Notes: generated by a model not told the origin, from the sequence alone. 64,000 nt of DNA from JAJFUG01 sp964473155 (GCA_964473155.1 CAYYNT010000018.1:1-64000), one strand, 5' to 3'; counted from the first letter of the stretch, positions 45,448-54,601 are shown. Translations and numbers: made by a program.

Positions 45448-45463
45448 ATGTTTGAATACCATG

Positions 45464-45493
45464 TGAACAGGGCCTTGTGAAAGGCCCTGTTCA
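45464..45493. terminator. 13-bp hairpin after the radical SAM gene
   Basis: TGAACAGGGCCTT (45464-45476) pairs perfectly with AAGGCCCTGTTCA (45481-45493) around GTGA. No T-run follows on the plus strand, so termination would depend on other factors. It begins 16 bases after the stop codon. Confidence 0.5.
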
Positions 45494-45537
45494 GGATCCA
45501 ATACGAAACAGCCACGCTTTCTGAAACGAGCACTCAT

Positions 45538-46521
45538 TTGTGGGATGCGGTCAGGAAGGCAATCGAGACTGAGAACCGCTTCGTTCTCTGCACCCACCGC
45601 GATCCGGATGCGGACGGAGTGGGAGCGCAGCTCGCGCTCCACCATGCCCTGCTGAAAATGGGCAAGCAGGTGACTGTCCTGAACCCGGACACACTGCCCG
45701 GAGTGCTTCGTTTCCTTGATCCGCAAGGCGTGGTTAAAGGCTATGACAGCCTGAGCGCGGAAGAATCGGCGCGTCTGCTGGATGAAGCGGAACGGATATT
45801 CGTGATCGACGCCGGCATCTGGCGCCGTCTGGGACCGATGGGCCAGGCGGTCGAGGCCCGCGCGCACAAGGTGCTGATTATCGATCATCACCCGCCGGAG
45901 GGAGGCGCTCCCGCCGGGTCGGTGCAGCGCGAATCGGCCAGTTCGAGCGGAGAATTGATATTCGACCTGCTCGAACTCCTTGGCTTTCAGTTAGACGAAC
46001 GGATTGCGTTCTGCCTTTACAGCGCGATCACCAAGGACACTGGCTGTTTCCGGTTCGAGAACACCACTCACCGTGTGTTCGAGATAGCCGCGCGCCTTAC
46101 GCGTTTTGATATTGGACCGCACCACATCTACGATTATCTTTTCGAGCGCTGGTCAAAAAACAGCGTGGTGCTGCTGGGACGGGTGCTCGGAACGCTCGAA
46201 TTCGCCTACGGCAACAGCCTGGCCTGGATTCGGATGACCCGCGCCATGCGCATGGAAACCGGCGTGCCGATGGAGGAAACCGAGAATTTCATCAACATCA
46301 TCCGCTCGATTGACCCGGTGCAGGCCTGTATCTTCTTCCGGGAGACGGATGACGGCAAGGTGCGGACCAGTTTCCGCAGCAAAACACCAAAAGTGGATGT
46401 GAACCTGCTGGCCGGGAAGTTCAGCGGCGGTGGTCATAAGCGGGCCTCCGGAGCGATGATCTCCGGAGATATCGATACGGTGATCAGGCGCGTGGTGGAT
46501 AGCGCGGCTGAGTTTTTCTGA
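45538..46521 (+). CDS. nrnA: DHH-family phosphoesterase (NrnA-like)
   Basis: 327 residues. DHH-domain motifs: CTHRDPDADGVGAQLAL (16-32, Asp ligands), FVIDAG, LIIDHHPPEGG (DHH) and TKDTGCFRFENT. DHHA1 domain near the C-terminus: FSGGGHKRASGAMISG. This is the layout of the bifunctional oligoribonuclease and 3'-phosphoadenosine-5'-phosphate phosphatase NrnA, a Mn-dependent enzyme that finishes RNA decay and recycles pAp. The start is a TTG without a strong ribosome-binding site; it is the only start in frame before motif I. Confidence 0.88.
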   Translation: MWDAVRKAIETENRFVLCTHRDPDADGVGAQLALHHALLKMGKQVTVLNPDTLPGVLRFLDPQGVVKGYDSLSAEESARLLDEAERIFVIDAGIWRRLGPMGQAVEARAHKVLIIDHHPPEGGAPAGSVQRESASSSGELIFDLLELLGFQLDERIAFCLYSAITKDTGCFRFENTTHRVFEIAARLTRFDIGPHHIYDYLFERWSKNSVVLLGRVLGTLEFAYGNSLAWIRMTRAMRMETGVPMEETENFINIIRSIDPVQACIFFRETDDGKVRTSFRSKTPKVDVNLLAGKFSGGGHKRASGAMISGDIDTVIRRVVDSAAEFF

Positions 46522-46566
46522 AATTCCTTAAATCAGGCTGTCCCATGTGGGCAGCCGGTGCGGATG

Positions 46567-46589
46567 AAAGCCGGTGTGGACCGGCTTTT
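46567..46589 (+). terminator. probable terminator
   Basis: AAAGCCGGT (46567-46575) pairs perfectly with ACCGGCTTT (46580-46588), loop GTGG, and ends in a short TTTT. It lies 45 bases after the phosphoesterase stop. Confidence 0.55.
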
Positions 46590-46663
46590 CGAATCCTGCC
46601 CGGACCATTCTGGATACACTCTCCGGGCCGTTTTTATCATAACAGATACGGGATGCAGGTATT

Positions 46664-49600
46664 ATGGCTGTACATATCGGAGTAGACCTCGGGTCGGTCA
46701 GTGTCAAGGCCGCCCTTTTATCGACCGATCAGGAGGACCGTGAGTTTTTCGAGAGCCTGCGAGGAGGACCGCTGTTTGAGCGGGTGATGCAGGTCCGGCG
46801 GACATCGGACGGAGCGGAATGCTGGCTGGCGGTCACTCCCTACCGGCGGGTATCCGGCAATCCGCAGAGCGAGACCCAAGCCCTGCTCGAAAACATCCTT
46901 CAGGCTGTCGGGGGACGGATCGGGACGGTGGCGGGGACCGGCTCCGGTGCGCCGTTCCTGTCCCGTCAGTTCCAGCTCCCCCCGCAGAACGAGTTCCGCG
47001 CCATCGCCAGGGCGGTCGAGCTGCTTACCCCGGACGTTCGCACCGTTTTCGAGATGGGCGGCGAGAACTCGAAATACCTTCTGTTGGAACAGGACCAGGC
47101 CTGCGGACGGATCGGAATCGCCGACTACAGCACCAACGGTGACTGCGCGGCCGGCACGGGCGGGTTCCTGGACCAGCAGGCCGGGCGTCTGCGGTTCACG
47201 GTCGAGCAGATCGGAGAGATCGTTCTCGGCACCCCGCGTGCGGCCAAGATCGCCGGGCGCTGCTCGGTGTTCGCCAAGAGCGACATGATCCATGCCCAGC
47301 AGAAAGGCTTCACCCCGCCCGAGATACTCAAAGGCCTGTGCGAGGCCGTGGCCCGTAATTTCAAAAGCTCGATCACCCGCGGCAAGAAAGTGGAGCCTCG
47401 CGTGGCGTTTATCGGCGGCGTGGCGGCCAACGGCGGTGTGGTGCAGGCGCTCGAAACCGTGTTCGAATGGCCCTCCGGCACCCTGATCATACCGGAGCTT
47501 TATGCCTCTTTCATTGCTGTCGGGGCGGCGGTCCTGGCCGCGGACAACTACGCGGAGAAAGGCAAGCCGGAAAAGGCCTACAGCCTGGACGGTCTTGCAG
47601 TCGAAAAGCAGCAGTTCCCGCACTCCCAGCCGCTCAACATGGAGAACGTGGTCCTCCTGCGCGACCGGATGCCCGTGGTCTCAGCCGCGGATATTATCGA
47701 GACCCGCGACGCCTTTCTGGGAATCGATATCGGCTCGGTCAGCACCAACCTGGTGGTGATCGATGAGGAGATGAATGTCCTCAAGGAAATATACCTTCGC
47801 ACCGAGGCGCGCCCGATAGAGGCGGTTTCGAAAGGCCTGAAAGAGATCGAGGCCGATCTGGGCGAGAAGATCGTGATCCGTGGCGTGGGCACCACAGGCT
47901 CGGGCCGCGAGCTTATCGGCGAACTTGTCGGCGCGGACACCGTGCACGATGAAATCACCGCGCACAAGACCGGAGCGGCGTTTATCGGCCGGACGATCCT
48001 CGATATGCAGCCGGAGACTATTTTTGAGATCGGCGGACAGGATTCGAAATTTATCAGCCTGGAACAGGGCGTAGTGGTGGATTTCGCGATGAACGAGGCC
48101 TGCGCCGCCGGAACAGGCAGCTTTCTGGAGGAGCGGGCCAAGGAGCTTGGGATTCAGATCAAAGACGAGTTCTCGCGCACGGCCCTTTCCAGCCGCACCC
48201 CGATCCGTCTGGGCGAGCGCTGCACGGTGTTCATGGAGCAGGATGTCAACGCGTACCTTCAGCAAGGCGCCCCGCTCAACGACATAGTCGCCGGGCTGGC
48301 CTACTCCATCGCCACCAACTACATCAACCGCGTGGTGCGCGGCCGCAAGATCGGCAAGGTGATTTTCTTCCAGGGCGGTACGGCCTACAACGACTCAGTG
48401 GCCGCGGCTTTCAGTTCGATCCTCGACACCCGGATAATCGTCCCGCCGTTCAATGGCGTGATGGGCGCCCTGGGCGTGGCGCTGCTGGCCCGCGAGAAGA
48501 TGTTAGGCAGCAAGCGCTCGATGTTCCGCGGGTTTGATCTGGAAAAAGTCGACTACAAGATGCGCGAGTTCACCTGCAAGGGCTGCACCAATTTCTGCCA
48601 GATGCAGGAGTTCACGGTCGAGAGCGAGCGCACCTACTGGGGCGACAAGTGCTCGGAGCGTTACCGCAAGGCTGTCAAAGTGGAACGCGAACCGGTGATA
48701 GACAACCTGATCGAGTTCCGCCGCAAGCAGCTACTGGCCGGTTACGATCCTGAATCCGGCGATGGCCCGGTGGTGGGCATACCCTGGAGTATATCCACCT
48801 ACGAGTGGGCGCCTTTCTGGTTCCGTATTTTCCGCGAGCTTAAACTCAAGGTGCTGCTCTCCGAACAGACCACATCGAGCCTGGTCAACCAGGGCCTCGA
48901 ATCCGTGGTCTCGGAGCCCTGTTTCCCGATCCAGGCCGCCCATGGGCACCTGCGCTGGCTGATCGACCGCAATGTGGATTACATTCTCATTCCCAACTAC
49001 ATCGCTGCGCCAGGCGACGACCCGGCAGTGGTGGATTTCTACTGCCCCTGGAACATGACCCTGCCCTACGTGGCCCAGGCGGCGCCGTTTATCAGCCATT
49101 ACCGCGACCGCATAATCTGCCCCTCGCTCTGGTTCAATCACGGGGATGAGGAAATAGTGCGCTCGATACACGAGTCCCTGAAAAAAGTGGGTCTCAACCG
49201 CAATCTGACCGCGGTGCGCGAGGCGGTGATGAATGGATATAACGCGCAGCAGGCGTTTCGCGACGCGATCCAGGAGGAGGGCGGGCGCGCCCTGGCCACA
49301 CTCGCCAGCCACCACGAGCACGGGATTGTTCTGCTCGGACGGCCTTACAACATCTATGACCGCGGGATCAACCTGGACGTGGCGCACAAGCTGCGCACCT
49401 ACTACGGAGCGAATGTAATTCCGCTGGATTTCCTGAACCTGGAGCCGTATGCCGAGGCCCAGCGGGCGGTCCATTCAAACATGTTCTGGGGCTACGGCAA
49501 AAAGATTCTTGCCGCGGCTACATTTGTCAGGAACAAGCCGAAACTGCATATCATATACATAACCAATTTCAAGTGCGGACCGGACAGCTATATCAAGCAT

Positions 49601-49768
49601 TTCATCGCCGAGGCCAGCGGCCGTCCGTACCTGACATTGCAGTTCGACGGGCACAACAATGACGCTGGTATGCTTACCCGCTGCGAGGCTTATCTCGACA
49701 GCAAAGGAGTCTTGAGGAGATGGGGAACGACCCAGGAGGAAATGGCGGCCGGCCCAAGCAGTCGATAA
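46664..49768 (+). CDS. giant 2-hydroxyacyl-CoA dehydratase activase-like ATPase (double ASKHA plus DUF2229)
   Basis: 1034 residues in three parts. Two BcrA/BadF/HgdC-type ASKHA ATPase domains start with VDLGSVSVKAALLS (7-20) and GIDIGSVSTNLVVIDE (about 348-363). Each carries its own Gly-rich phosphate loops (EMGGENSKYLLLEQ; EIGGQDSKFISLEQ), Cys-containing cluster-binding segments (DCAAGTGGFLDQQAGR; ACAAGTGSFLEERAKEL) and a second Cys after GERC or AGRC. A Cys cluster (FTCKGCTNFCQ) and a DUF2229 domain follow. Such ATPases inject low-potential electrons into dehydratases or double-cubane proteins. The partner subunit overlaps downstream by 49 bases. Confidence 0.9.
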   Translation: MAVHIGVDLGSVSVKAALLSTDQEDREFFESLRGGPLFERVMQVRRTSDGAECWLAVTPYRRVSGNPQSETQALLENILQAVGGRIGTVAGTGSGAPFLSRQFQLPPQNEFRAIARAVELLTPDVRTVFEMGGENSKYLLLEQDQACGRIGIADYSTNGDCAAGTGGFLDQQAGRLRFTVEQIGEIVLGTPRAAKIAGRCSVFAKSDMIHAQQKGFTPPEILKGLCEAVARNFKSSITRGKKVEPRVAFIGGVAANGGVVQALETVFEWPSGTLIIPELYASFIAVGAAVLAADNYAEKGKPEKAYSLDGLAVEKQQFPHSQPLNMENVVLLRDRMPVVSAADIIETRDAFLGIDIGSVSTNLVVIDEEMNVLKEIYLRTEARPIEAVSKGLKEIEADLGEKIVIRGVGTTGSGRELIGELVGADTVHDEITAHKTGAAFIGRTILDMQPETIFEIGGQDSKFISLEQGVVVDFAMNEACAAGTGSFLEERAKELGIQIKDEFSRTALSSRTPIRLGERCTVFMEQDVNAYLQQGAPLNDIVAGLAYSIATNYINRVVRGRKIGKVIFFQGGTAYNDSVAAAFSSILDTRIIVPPFNGVMGALGVALLAREKMLGSKRSMFRGFDLEKVDYKMREFTCKGCTNFCQMQEFTVESERTYWGDKCSERYRKAVKVEREPVIDNLIEFRRKQLLAGYDPESGDGPVVGIPWSISTYEWAPFWFRIFRELKLKVLLSEQTTSSLVNQGLESVVSEPCFPIQAAHGHLRWLIDRNVDYILIPNYIAAPGDDPAVVDFYCPWNMTLPYVAQAAPFISHYRDRIICPSLWFNHGDEEIVRSIHESLKKVGLNRNLTAVREAVMNGYNAQQAFRDAIQEEGGRALATLASHHEHGIVLLGRPYNIYDRGINLDVAHKLRTYYGANVIPLDFLNLEPYAEAQRAVHSNMFWGYGKKILAAATFVRNKPKLHIIYITNFKCGPDSYIKHFIAEASGRPYLTLQFDGHNNDAGMLTRCEAYLDSKGVLRRWGTTQEEMAAGPSSR

Positions 49769-51024
49769 CCGGGCGGCGTCTTTACATACCGGAAATGAGT
49801 TATGGCGGGTCGATGGCCTTTGCCGCGGCTTTCCGCAGCGTCGGGATCGATGCCGTGGTCAGCCCGGCCTCGGACCACCATACCCTGGAACTCGGCGGAA
49901 AATACACCTCGGGCGAGGAATGTCTGCCCGCGCGGGTGACTCTCGGCAATTTTCTCAAAGTGACTGAGATGCCGGATTTCCAACCCGAGAAGACCGCCTT
50001 TTTCATGCCCACGGCCGAGGGGCCCTGCCGTTTCGGCCAGTACGCGCCCTATATCCGCAAGGTGATGCAGGATATCGGGCTGCAGGACGTGCTTGTGTTC
50101 AGCCCGTCCAGCCGCGACGGGTACGAGGGCATGGGCGACCAGGTGAATATACTGATGCGCAACGCCCTGCGCGGGCTTATCTGCGCCGACATCCTTCGTA
50201 AGATGCTGCACAAGACGCGCCCCTACGAAACCTCGCCCGGCGACACGGATGCCGAACACATGCGCGGCCTGCAGGCGGTCGAGAAGGTGATGGAAGCGCG
50301 CAACGTGGACAACAGGCTCCGCATGCGGCAGCTTGTTGAGGTCCTTACTGTCACTCGCGACCGTTTCCGCGCCATACCGGCGCGTTACACCCGCAAGCGC
50401 CCGCTGATCGGAGTGGTGGGCGAAATATTCTGCCGCCTGACCGAATTCACCAACAGCGACCTTATCCGAAAGGTTGAAGAGCACGGCGGCGAGTGCACGC
50501 TGGCCCATATCGTCGAATGGATCTGGTACACGAACCTCGAGCAGCAGAAACGTCTGCGCCACCAGGGAAAAACATGGTCCCTGGCGATGCTGGTGGCCAA
50601 GATCAAGAACCGCATCCAGCAGAGCGATGAGCACCACCTGTACGCGCCGTTCAAGGAGGACTTTGTTGGTTACGAGGAGCCGCCGATAACCCGCATCCAG
50701 GACTACAGTCTGCCCTACCTTCCCTACACCGGGGCGCTGGGCGAAATGGCCCTGAGCGCGGGCAAGACCGTGTTCCATTGGAGCGAGGGCTGCGACGGGG
50801 TTATCGACATCTCGCCGTTCACCTGCATGAACGGTATCGTGGTCGAAGCCGTTTACCCGGTGATCAGCCGCGACCATGACAACATCCCGATACGCAACTT
50901 CTATTTCGACGGGACACAGAGCGACCTGGACCGCGATGTGGGGATTTTTATCGAACTGGCCCGCACCTACAAGGCGCGCAAGAAAAGGCCGCGCACCTTC
51001 CCGTCGTATTTCCCGGCGGAATGA
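49720..51024 (+). CDS. activase partner/dehydratase-like (HgdB/BcrC-related) subunit
   Basis: 434 residues in a different frame from the preceding gene, starting at ATG 49720 inside its last 49 bases. Motifs recall the C-terminal part of long activase-fusion proteins: GGKYTSGEECLPARVTLGNF (Cys), EGPCRFGQYAPYI (Cys), IGVVGEIFCRLTEFTNSDL and HWSEGCDGVIDISPFTCMNG. The conserved Cys residues suggest an iron-sulfur site, perhaps a double cubane. In many genomes this region is fused to the activase as one polypeptide of about 1400 residues; here they are two genes. The target reaction is unknown. Confidence 0.8.
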   Translation: MGNDPGGNGGRPKQSITGRRLYIPEMSYGGSMAFAAAFRSVGIDAVVSPASDHHTLELGGKYTSGEECLPARVTLGNFLKVTEMPDFQPEKTAFFMPTAEGPCRFGQYAPYIRKVMQDIGLQDVLVFSPSSRDGYEGMGDQVNILMRNALRGLICADILRKMLHKTRPYETSPGDTDAEHMRGLQAVEKVMEARNVDNRLRMRQLVEVLTVTRDRFRAIPARYTRKRPLIGVVGEIFCRLTEFTNSDLIRKVEEHGGECTLAHIVEWIWYTNLEQQKRLRHQGKTWSLAMLVAKIKNRIQQSDEHHLYAPFKEDFVGYEEPPITRIQDYSLPYLPYTGALGEMALSAGKTVFHWSEGCDGVIDISPFTCMNGIVVEAVYPVISRDHDNIPIRNFYFDGTQSDLDRDVGIFIELARTYKARKKRPRTFPSYFPAE

Positions 51025-51053
51025 GGCAAAGGCAGCAAGGCGATGATGAATGC

Positions 51054-51087
51054 AGGGGAGGGTTTGAAACCCTCCCCTACGTTTTTT
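51054..51087. repeat. palindrome with T-tract, likely also a terminator
   Basis: AGGGGAGGGTTT and AAACCCTCCCCT form 12-base perfect arms around one G (51054-51078), followed by TACGTTTTTT. It belongs to the GTAGGGG-type palindrome family and lies directly at the 3' end of the transposase gene and 30 bases after the activase operon, which it probably terminates. Confidence 0.75.
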
Positions 51088-51655
51088 AAGGCAAAAGTCT
51101 CTGTTGGTTCTCCCGGTCCAATTCCCAGCGCAGTGGGTTGTTCAGAATGTATTCGCGGATGCGGCTCATTCTGTCCGTGCGGCGGACAATGTGTTCATAG
51201 TAGCCGCGTTGCCAGACAGGCTGGCCTGGGGTTTGTCGCATACGATTGACCATTTTCGCCGAATTCATTTTGAAAAACCCGATCACCTTTGGGAGGAGCA
51301 TATTTCGACGTTTTATATTCAGATGTGTTTCCAATTGTTCATGCGTGGGCAATTCCCGTAGGGGCAATTCATGAATTGCCCCTACCGTAATGCACAATAT
51401 CCCATGCACATGGTTGGGCATAACGACGAAAGAATCCAATTCCACATTCGGATAACGTCGCGGTAATTGTTCCCACACCTCCTGAACCATCCTCCCGGCC
51501 TCGTTCAATCGCATCTGGCCGTCCGTTATCTCGCCGAATATGCGACGCTTCCCCTCTGTGCACACGGTCACGAAATACGCGCCCGGAGCGGAATAATCGT
51601 ACTCCCGCAGACGGGCCGGGCGGCGGCGATGCTGATAATTAGGGAAATTATGCAT
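51086..51655 (-). mobile_element. REP-associated tyrosine transposase (RAYT, TnpA_REP type)
   Basis: 189 residues of the Y1 HUH superfamily. The metal-binding His-x-His is in VVMPNHVHGI (His82, His84) and the nucleophilic Tyr in WQRGYYEHIVRR (Tyr152 or 153). The flanking DYSAPGAYFVTVCTEGKR and YILNNPLRWELD are standard for RAYT proteins. Such single-copy transposases act on short palindromic REP sequences. Here a palindrome of the local family lies at its 3' end, and a 28-bp perfect one is read in frame within it, encoding VGAIHELPLR (91-100). Confidence 0.93.
51358..51385. repeat. perfect 28-bp palindrome inside the RAYT gene
   Basis: Arms GTAGGGGCAATTCA and TGAATTGCCCCTAC are exact reverse complements. 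It is in frame and stop-free in the transposase, lying between the HUH and Tyr motifs where family members tolerate insertions. The same core recurs, decayed, at 35946. Confidence 0.9.
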
Positions 51656-51699
51656 TCTTACTCATGCTGTTGGAGTATTTCTAACCAGAAATCACCTTG

Positions 51700-53010
51700 T
51701 TACTTAAGCAGCACCATCTTGCGGGTGAAACTGAATTCCCCGGCTGTCATGCGATAGAAATAGACTCCGCTGGAAAGCTTCGCTCCGCCGCTGTCCGTGC
51801 CGTCCCACTCCACGCTGTACTCGCCCGGCGCGGTTAGCCGGTCCGCCAATGTCGCCACGTTCTGCCCGCGGAGGTTGAACACACGCAGGACTACCCGCAC
51901 GGGCGCATTACCGGCTACGCTGTAACTGATCGTGGTCGATGGATTGAACGGATTGGGGCAGTTCGACCCCAGGGAGAACGCCCGCGGGAGTTGCGCGCCG
52001 GGGCCAGTGTTGTCATTCTCAAGGCCCAGCGGCGGCTCCTCGAAATAAACATAGACAGATGCGTCATCTATTGACCTTCCGCTGTCCGGATTGACCACCC
52101 GGATGACGGAGTTAGTAGAAATTATGTTCCCATCAAGCCGAACCAACAGAGTGGCCAGTGTATCCGAGGAAAGCTCGGTGGATACAACGCTCAAGCCGTC
52201 CAGCAGGAACTCGAACCGGCAGCCGGGCCAAAAATCCCGACCGCGCACCTCCAGCGTGTCGAGAATCTTCTGCGGGCCGAAACTTAATTTATCAAACGGC
52301 GACCAGATATGTGGACTGCTCGGAGCGATTTCCAGCAACAAGCTGTCCAGCCGGACACCATCCTTCTCGAATAATATCCAATAAAACCCGACCGGCGTGT
52401 TAATATTGCTCCGGACACCCAACTGGAGAGAATCACGGCAGGCGATAACCGCGCGGAAAACAATCCCGGCATCAGGGACGATCCGTTTGTCGGCATCCCA
52501 TACATCCTTGAGTCTCGTCCCGGTAATCATAATTCCCTGTTCGTGATGACTTCGATTCAATGCCTGCGGGTAACAGTCGAGATAACCGACAGATTGCAGA
52601 ACAAGCGGTAGATAAAAAAACTGGCCGTCGGCAAGCTCCACTCCGATATAATCCTGCATCATCATTCGCACGGTGGCGACTATACGCATGTTGACACGAC
52701 AACTATCTGCAGGCGCTATTATTGCAGCCTTGGGATTGAAACTGATCGTATCATATGGCGATGAGCCTGAGATGCCGATGGAAACAACCCGCAGGGTGTC
52801 ATCGCTGGTGTTGATAATATGGAACTGTATGGAATCCGCCACTCCAACCGGCACGTCATGTCGGGCAATCCTCGGGGTTGAGAAAACAAGTGAAGACGCA
52901 TTTGTATCGGGGGTAAAGAAAAACGAATACAGACTCAATATTACAAAGAATCTGATGCAGAGTTGATCCAATGGATTATTTCGACAAGTGTTACGCATTC
53001 TGCACCACAT
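51700..53010 (-). CDS. secreted protein with C-terminal T9SS/FlgD-like sorting domain (paralog 2)
   Basis: 436 residues: a signal peptide-like start (LDQLCIRFFVILSLYSFFF), then two or three beta-sandwich domains with Ig/IPT-like phrases (FGPQKILDTLEVRGRDFWPG). The C-terminal domain of about 90 residues begins NCPNPFNPSTTISYSVAG and ends VYFYRMTAGEFSFTRKMVLLK (21 residues, positions 416-436). Such tails guide surface attachment or secretion in FCB bacteria. Its upstream neighbour is a paralog with a near-identical tail; with 64 bases between them they form an operon. Confidence 0.85.
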   Translation of the reverse strand: MWCRMRNTCRNNPLDQLCIRFFVILSLYSFFFTPDTNASSLVFSTPRIARHDVPVGVADSIQFHIINTSDDTLRVVSIGISGSSPYDTISFNPKAAIIAPADSCRVNMRIVATVRMMMQDYIGVELADGQFFYLPLVLQSVGYLDCYPQALNRSHHEQGIMITGTRLKDVWDADKRIVPDAGIVFRAVIACRDSLQLGVRSNINTPVGFYWILFEKDGVRLDSLLLEIAPSSPHIWSPFDKLSFGPQKILDTLEVRGRDFWPGCRFEFLLDGLSVVSTELSSDTLATLLVRLDGNIISTNSVIRVVNPDSGRSIDDASVYVYFEEPPLGLENDNTGPGAQLPRAFSLGSNCPNPFNPSTTISYSVAGNAPVRVVLRVFNLRGQNVATLADRLTAPGEYSVEWDGTDSGGAKLSSGVYFYRMTAGEFSFTRKMVLLK

Positions 53011-53074
53011 TGTTTTCCCCTTTGCAGAAGCACAGCCATGTTTCTAAATAACTGCTCTCAGCTTATTGACCATC

Positions 53075-54379
53075 TCACTTCAGCAGCACCATCTTGCGGG
53101 TGAAACTGAATTCCCCGGCTGTCATACGGTAGAAATAGATGCCGCTGGAGAGTATCGCCCCGCTGTGGTCCGAGCCGTCCCACTCCACGCTGTACTCGCC
53201 CGGTGCGGTCACGCGATCAACCAGGGTCGCCACTGTCTGCCCGCGCAGGTTGAACACGCGCAGGAAAACCCGCACGGGCGCATTACCGGCTACGCTGTAG
53301 CTGATCGTGGTCGAGGGGTTGAACGGGTTGGGACAGTTCGCCCCCAGGGAGAACGCCCGCGGAAGCTGCGCGCCGGGGCTGCCGCTTTCCGGGGTAAGCG
53401 GCAGGGCATCGGCATAAATGTTAATTGGGATTATGGGCGCCAAATAGGTATTGTCCGGATTTTTAATTCTGAGAGTATCGATCGATGTAAACGGACGACG
53501 GTTGAGCCGCACCGTCAGGTGAACCAATGTATCAGCGGAAAAATCGGCTGACACCACGGTCAGATTGCCGGACGCGAAGGTAAATGAGCAATTGGGCCAA
53601 AAATCCTGGCCGCGTATGACCAGGGTATCCAGGTCCTTTTGATAATCGAAATGCAGATCATCATAAGGCGGATAGACTCTTGGCCAACTCTCAACCACCT
53701 GAAAATGAAGGCTGTCCAGAGTGTTAATCCCATCCGTAAACAGAAGCTTATACAATCCCTCCGGCGTCCCCGGCCCGGCATCCAGCCCTACCATGAAAGA
53801 ATCCGGGTCCGCGTAGATTTTTCTCACCGTAACGCTGTCCGGCTCGATCCTCAACTGCGCATCTTTAAGCGCGGTCACCCGGCTGCCCGAAACAACGAAC
53901 CACTGCGAGTGCAAACTGCGATGAAACTGAGGAGAAGACCAATTCAGACCGGAGGAAACCGACCGGTATGAGAACTCCGGCCCGATGAAGTCAACTGAAC
54001 CAAACTCAATTCCATCTATCAGGCGGCTGAAAACAACATGGGCTCTTACTCCCAAACCAGGGGCCATCGGAGTGATGCTCAGATTGACTTCGATACTGTC
54101 ACCGGGTCCTAACTGTATTGATGACGGGGAAAAAACATGTGGCAGTAATTCCATCCGGCTGTTGAAAAAGGTTTTAATCAAGCTGTCCGTCCCTGTGTTC
54201 TTAACCCAGAATGACCTGGTGACAGTCGCCCCCACCGGTATATCGCCGAAACCGAGCGAGTCCGGCCAGAAAACCGCGCTGACCGAGCCGCGGGCCGAAC
54301 CGGAATCAAGCGACAACGACGCCAGAACCACCAGCAGATTCAGCATTATGCGGCCGTTAATCGGATTTCTTCTTTCCAT
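53075..54379 (-). CDS. secreted protein with C-terminal T9SS/FlgD-like sorting domain (paralog 1)
   Basis: 434 residues, same plan as the downstream paralog: signal peptide (IMLNLLVVLASLSLDSGSA), an ASH/Ig-like N-terminal domain (GDIPVGATVTRSFWVKNTGT), an IPT-like region with the shared LDTLVIRGQDFWPNC, and a sorting domain NCPNPFNPSTTISYSV. The N-terminal halves of the two paralogs are clearly diverged, while the tails are nearly the same. First gene of the operon, about 195 bases behind a consensus sigma-54 promoter. Probably exposed on the cell surface; role unknown. Confidence 0.85.
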   Translation of the reverse strand: MERRNPINGRIMLNLLVVLASLSLDSGSARGSVSAVFWPDSLGFGDIPVGATVTRSFWVKNTGTDSLIKTFFNSRMELLPHVFSPSSIQLGPGDSIEVNLSITPMAPGLGVRAHVVFSRLIDGIEFGSVDFIGPEFSYRSVSSGLNWSSPQFHRSLHSQWFVVSGSRVTALKDAQLRIEPDSVTVRKIYADPDSFMVGLDAGPGTPEGLYKLLFTDGINTLDSLHFQVVESWPRVYPPYDDLHFDYQKDLDTLVIRGQDFWPNCSFTFASGNLTVVSADFSADTLVHLTVRLNRRPFTSIDTLRIKNPDNTYLAPIIPINIYADALPLTPESGSPGAQLPRAFSLGANCPNPFNPSTTISYSVAGNAPVRVFLRVFNLRGQTVATLVDRVTAPGEYSVEWDGSDHSGAILSSGIYFYRMTAGEFSFTRKMVLLK

Positions 54380-54585
54380 ATTATTTCTCCGGGTAAACGT
54401 TTATCGATATACCGGTTGAAAAAATATGTCTCTACTCAAGCAACACTGCAACGAAACAGGAAACACATCTATCGGATTAATCCTTATTAATCCGTGGCGG
54501 CCCGGATGTGTTAAACAAAGGTCTTTGCCTTTACAGTTTCATTCAAATCAAGTCAATAACCATCTTTTTAATCAATATATATTAT

Positions 54586-54601
54586 TGCAATGCGCGTGCC
54601 A
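54586..54601 (-). promoter_or_regulatory. sigma-54 (-24/-12) promoter of the surface-protein operon
   Basis: Read on the minus strand: TGGCACG, CGCA, TTGCA, a full match to the core consensus with the GG and GC ten bases apart. Transcription would begin near 54574. The 377-base divergent gap 54380-54756 is A/T-rich and holds no gene. Confidence 0.72.

Noticed and set aside
49700..49770. Programmed frameshift joining the activase and its partner
   Set aside because: There is no slippery heptamer that I can see, and the second gene has its own ATG with purine-rich DNA upstream, so two overlapping genes are the simpler reading.
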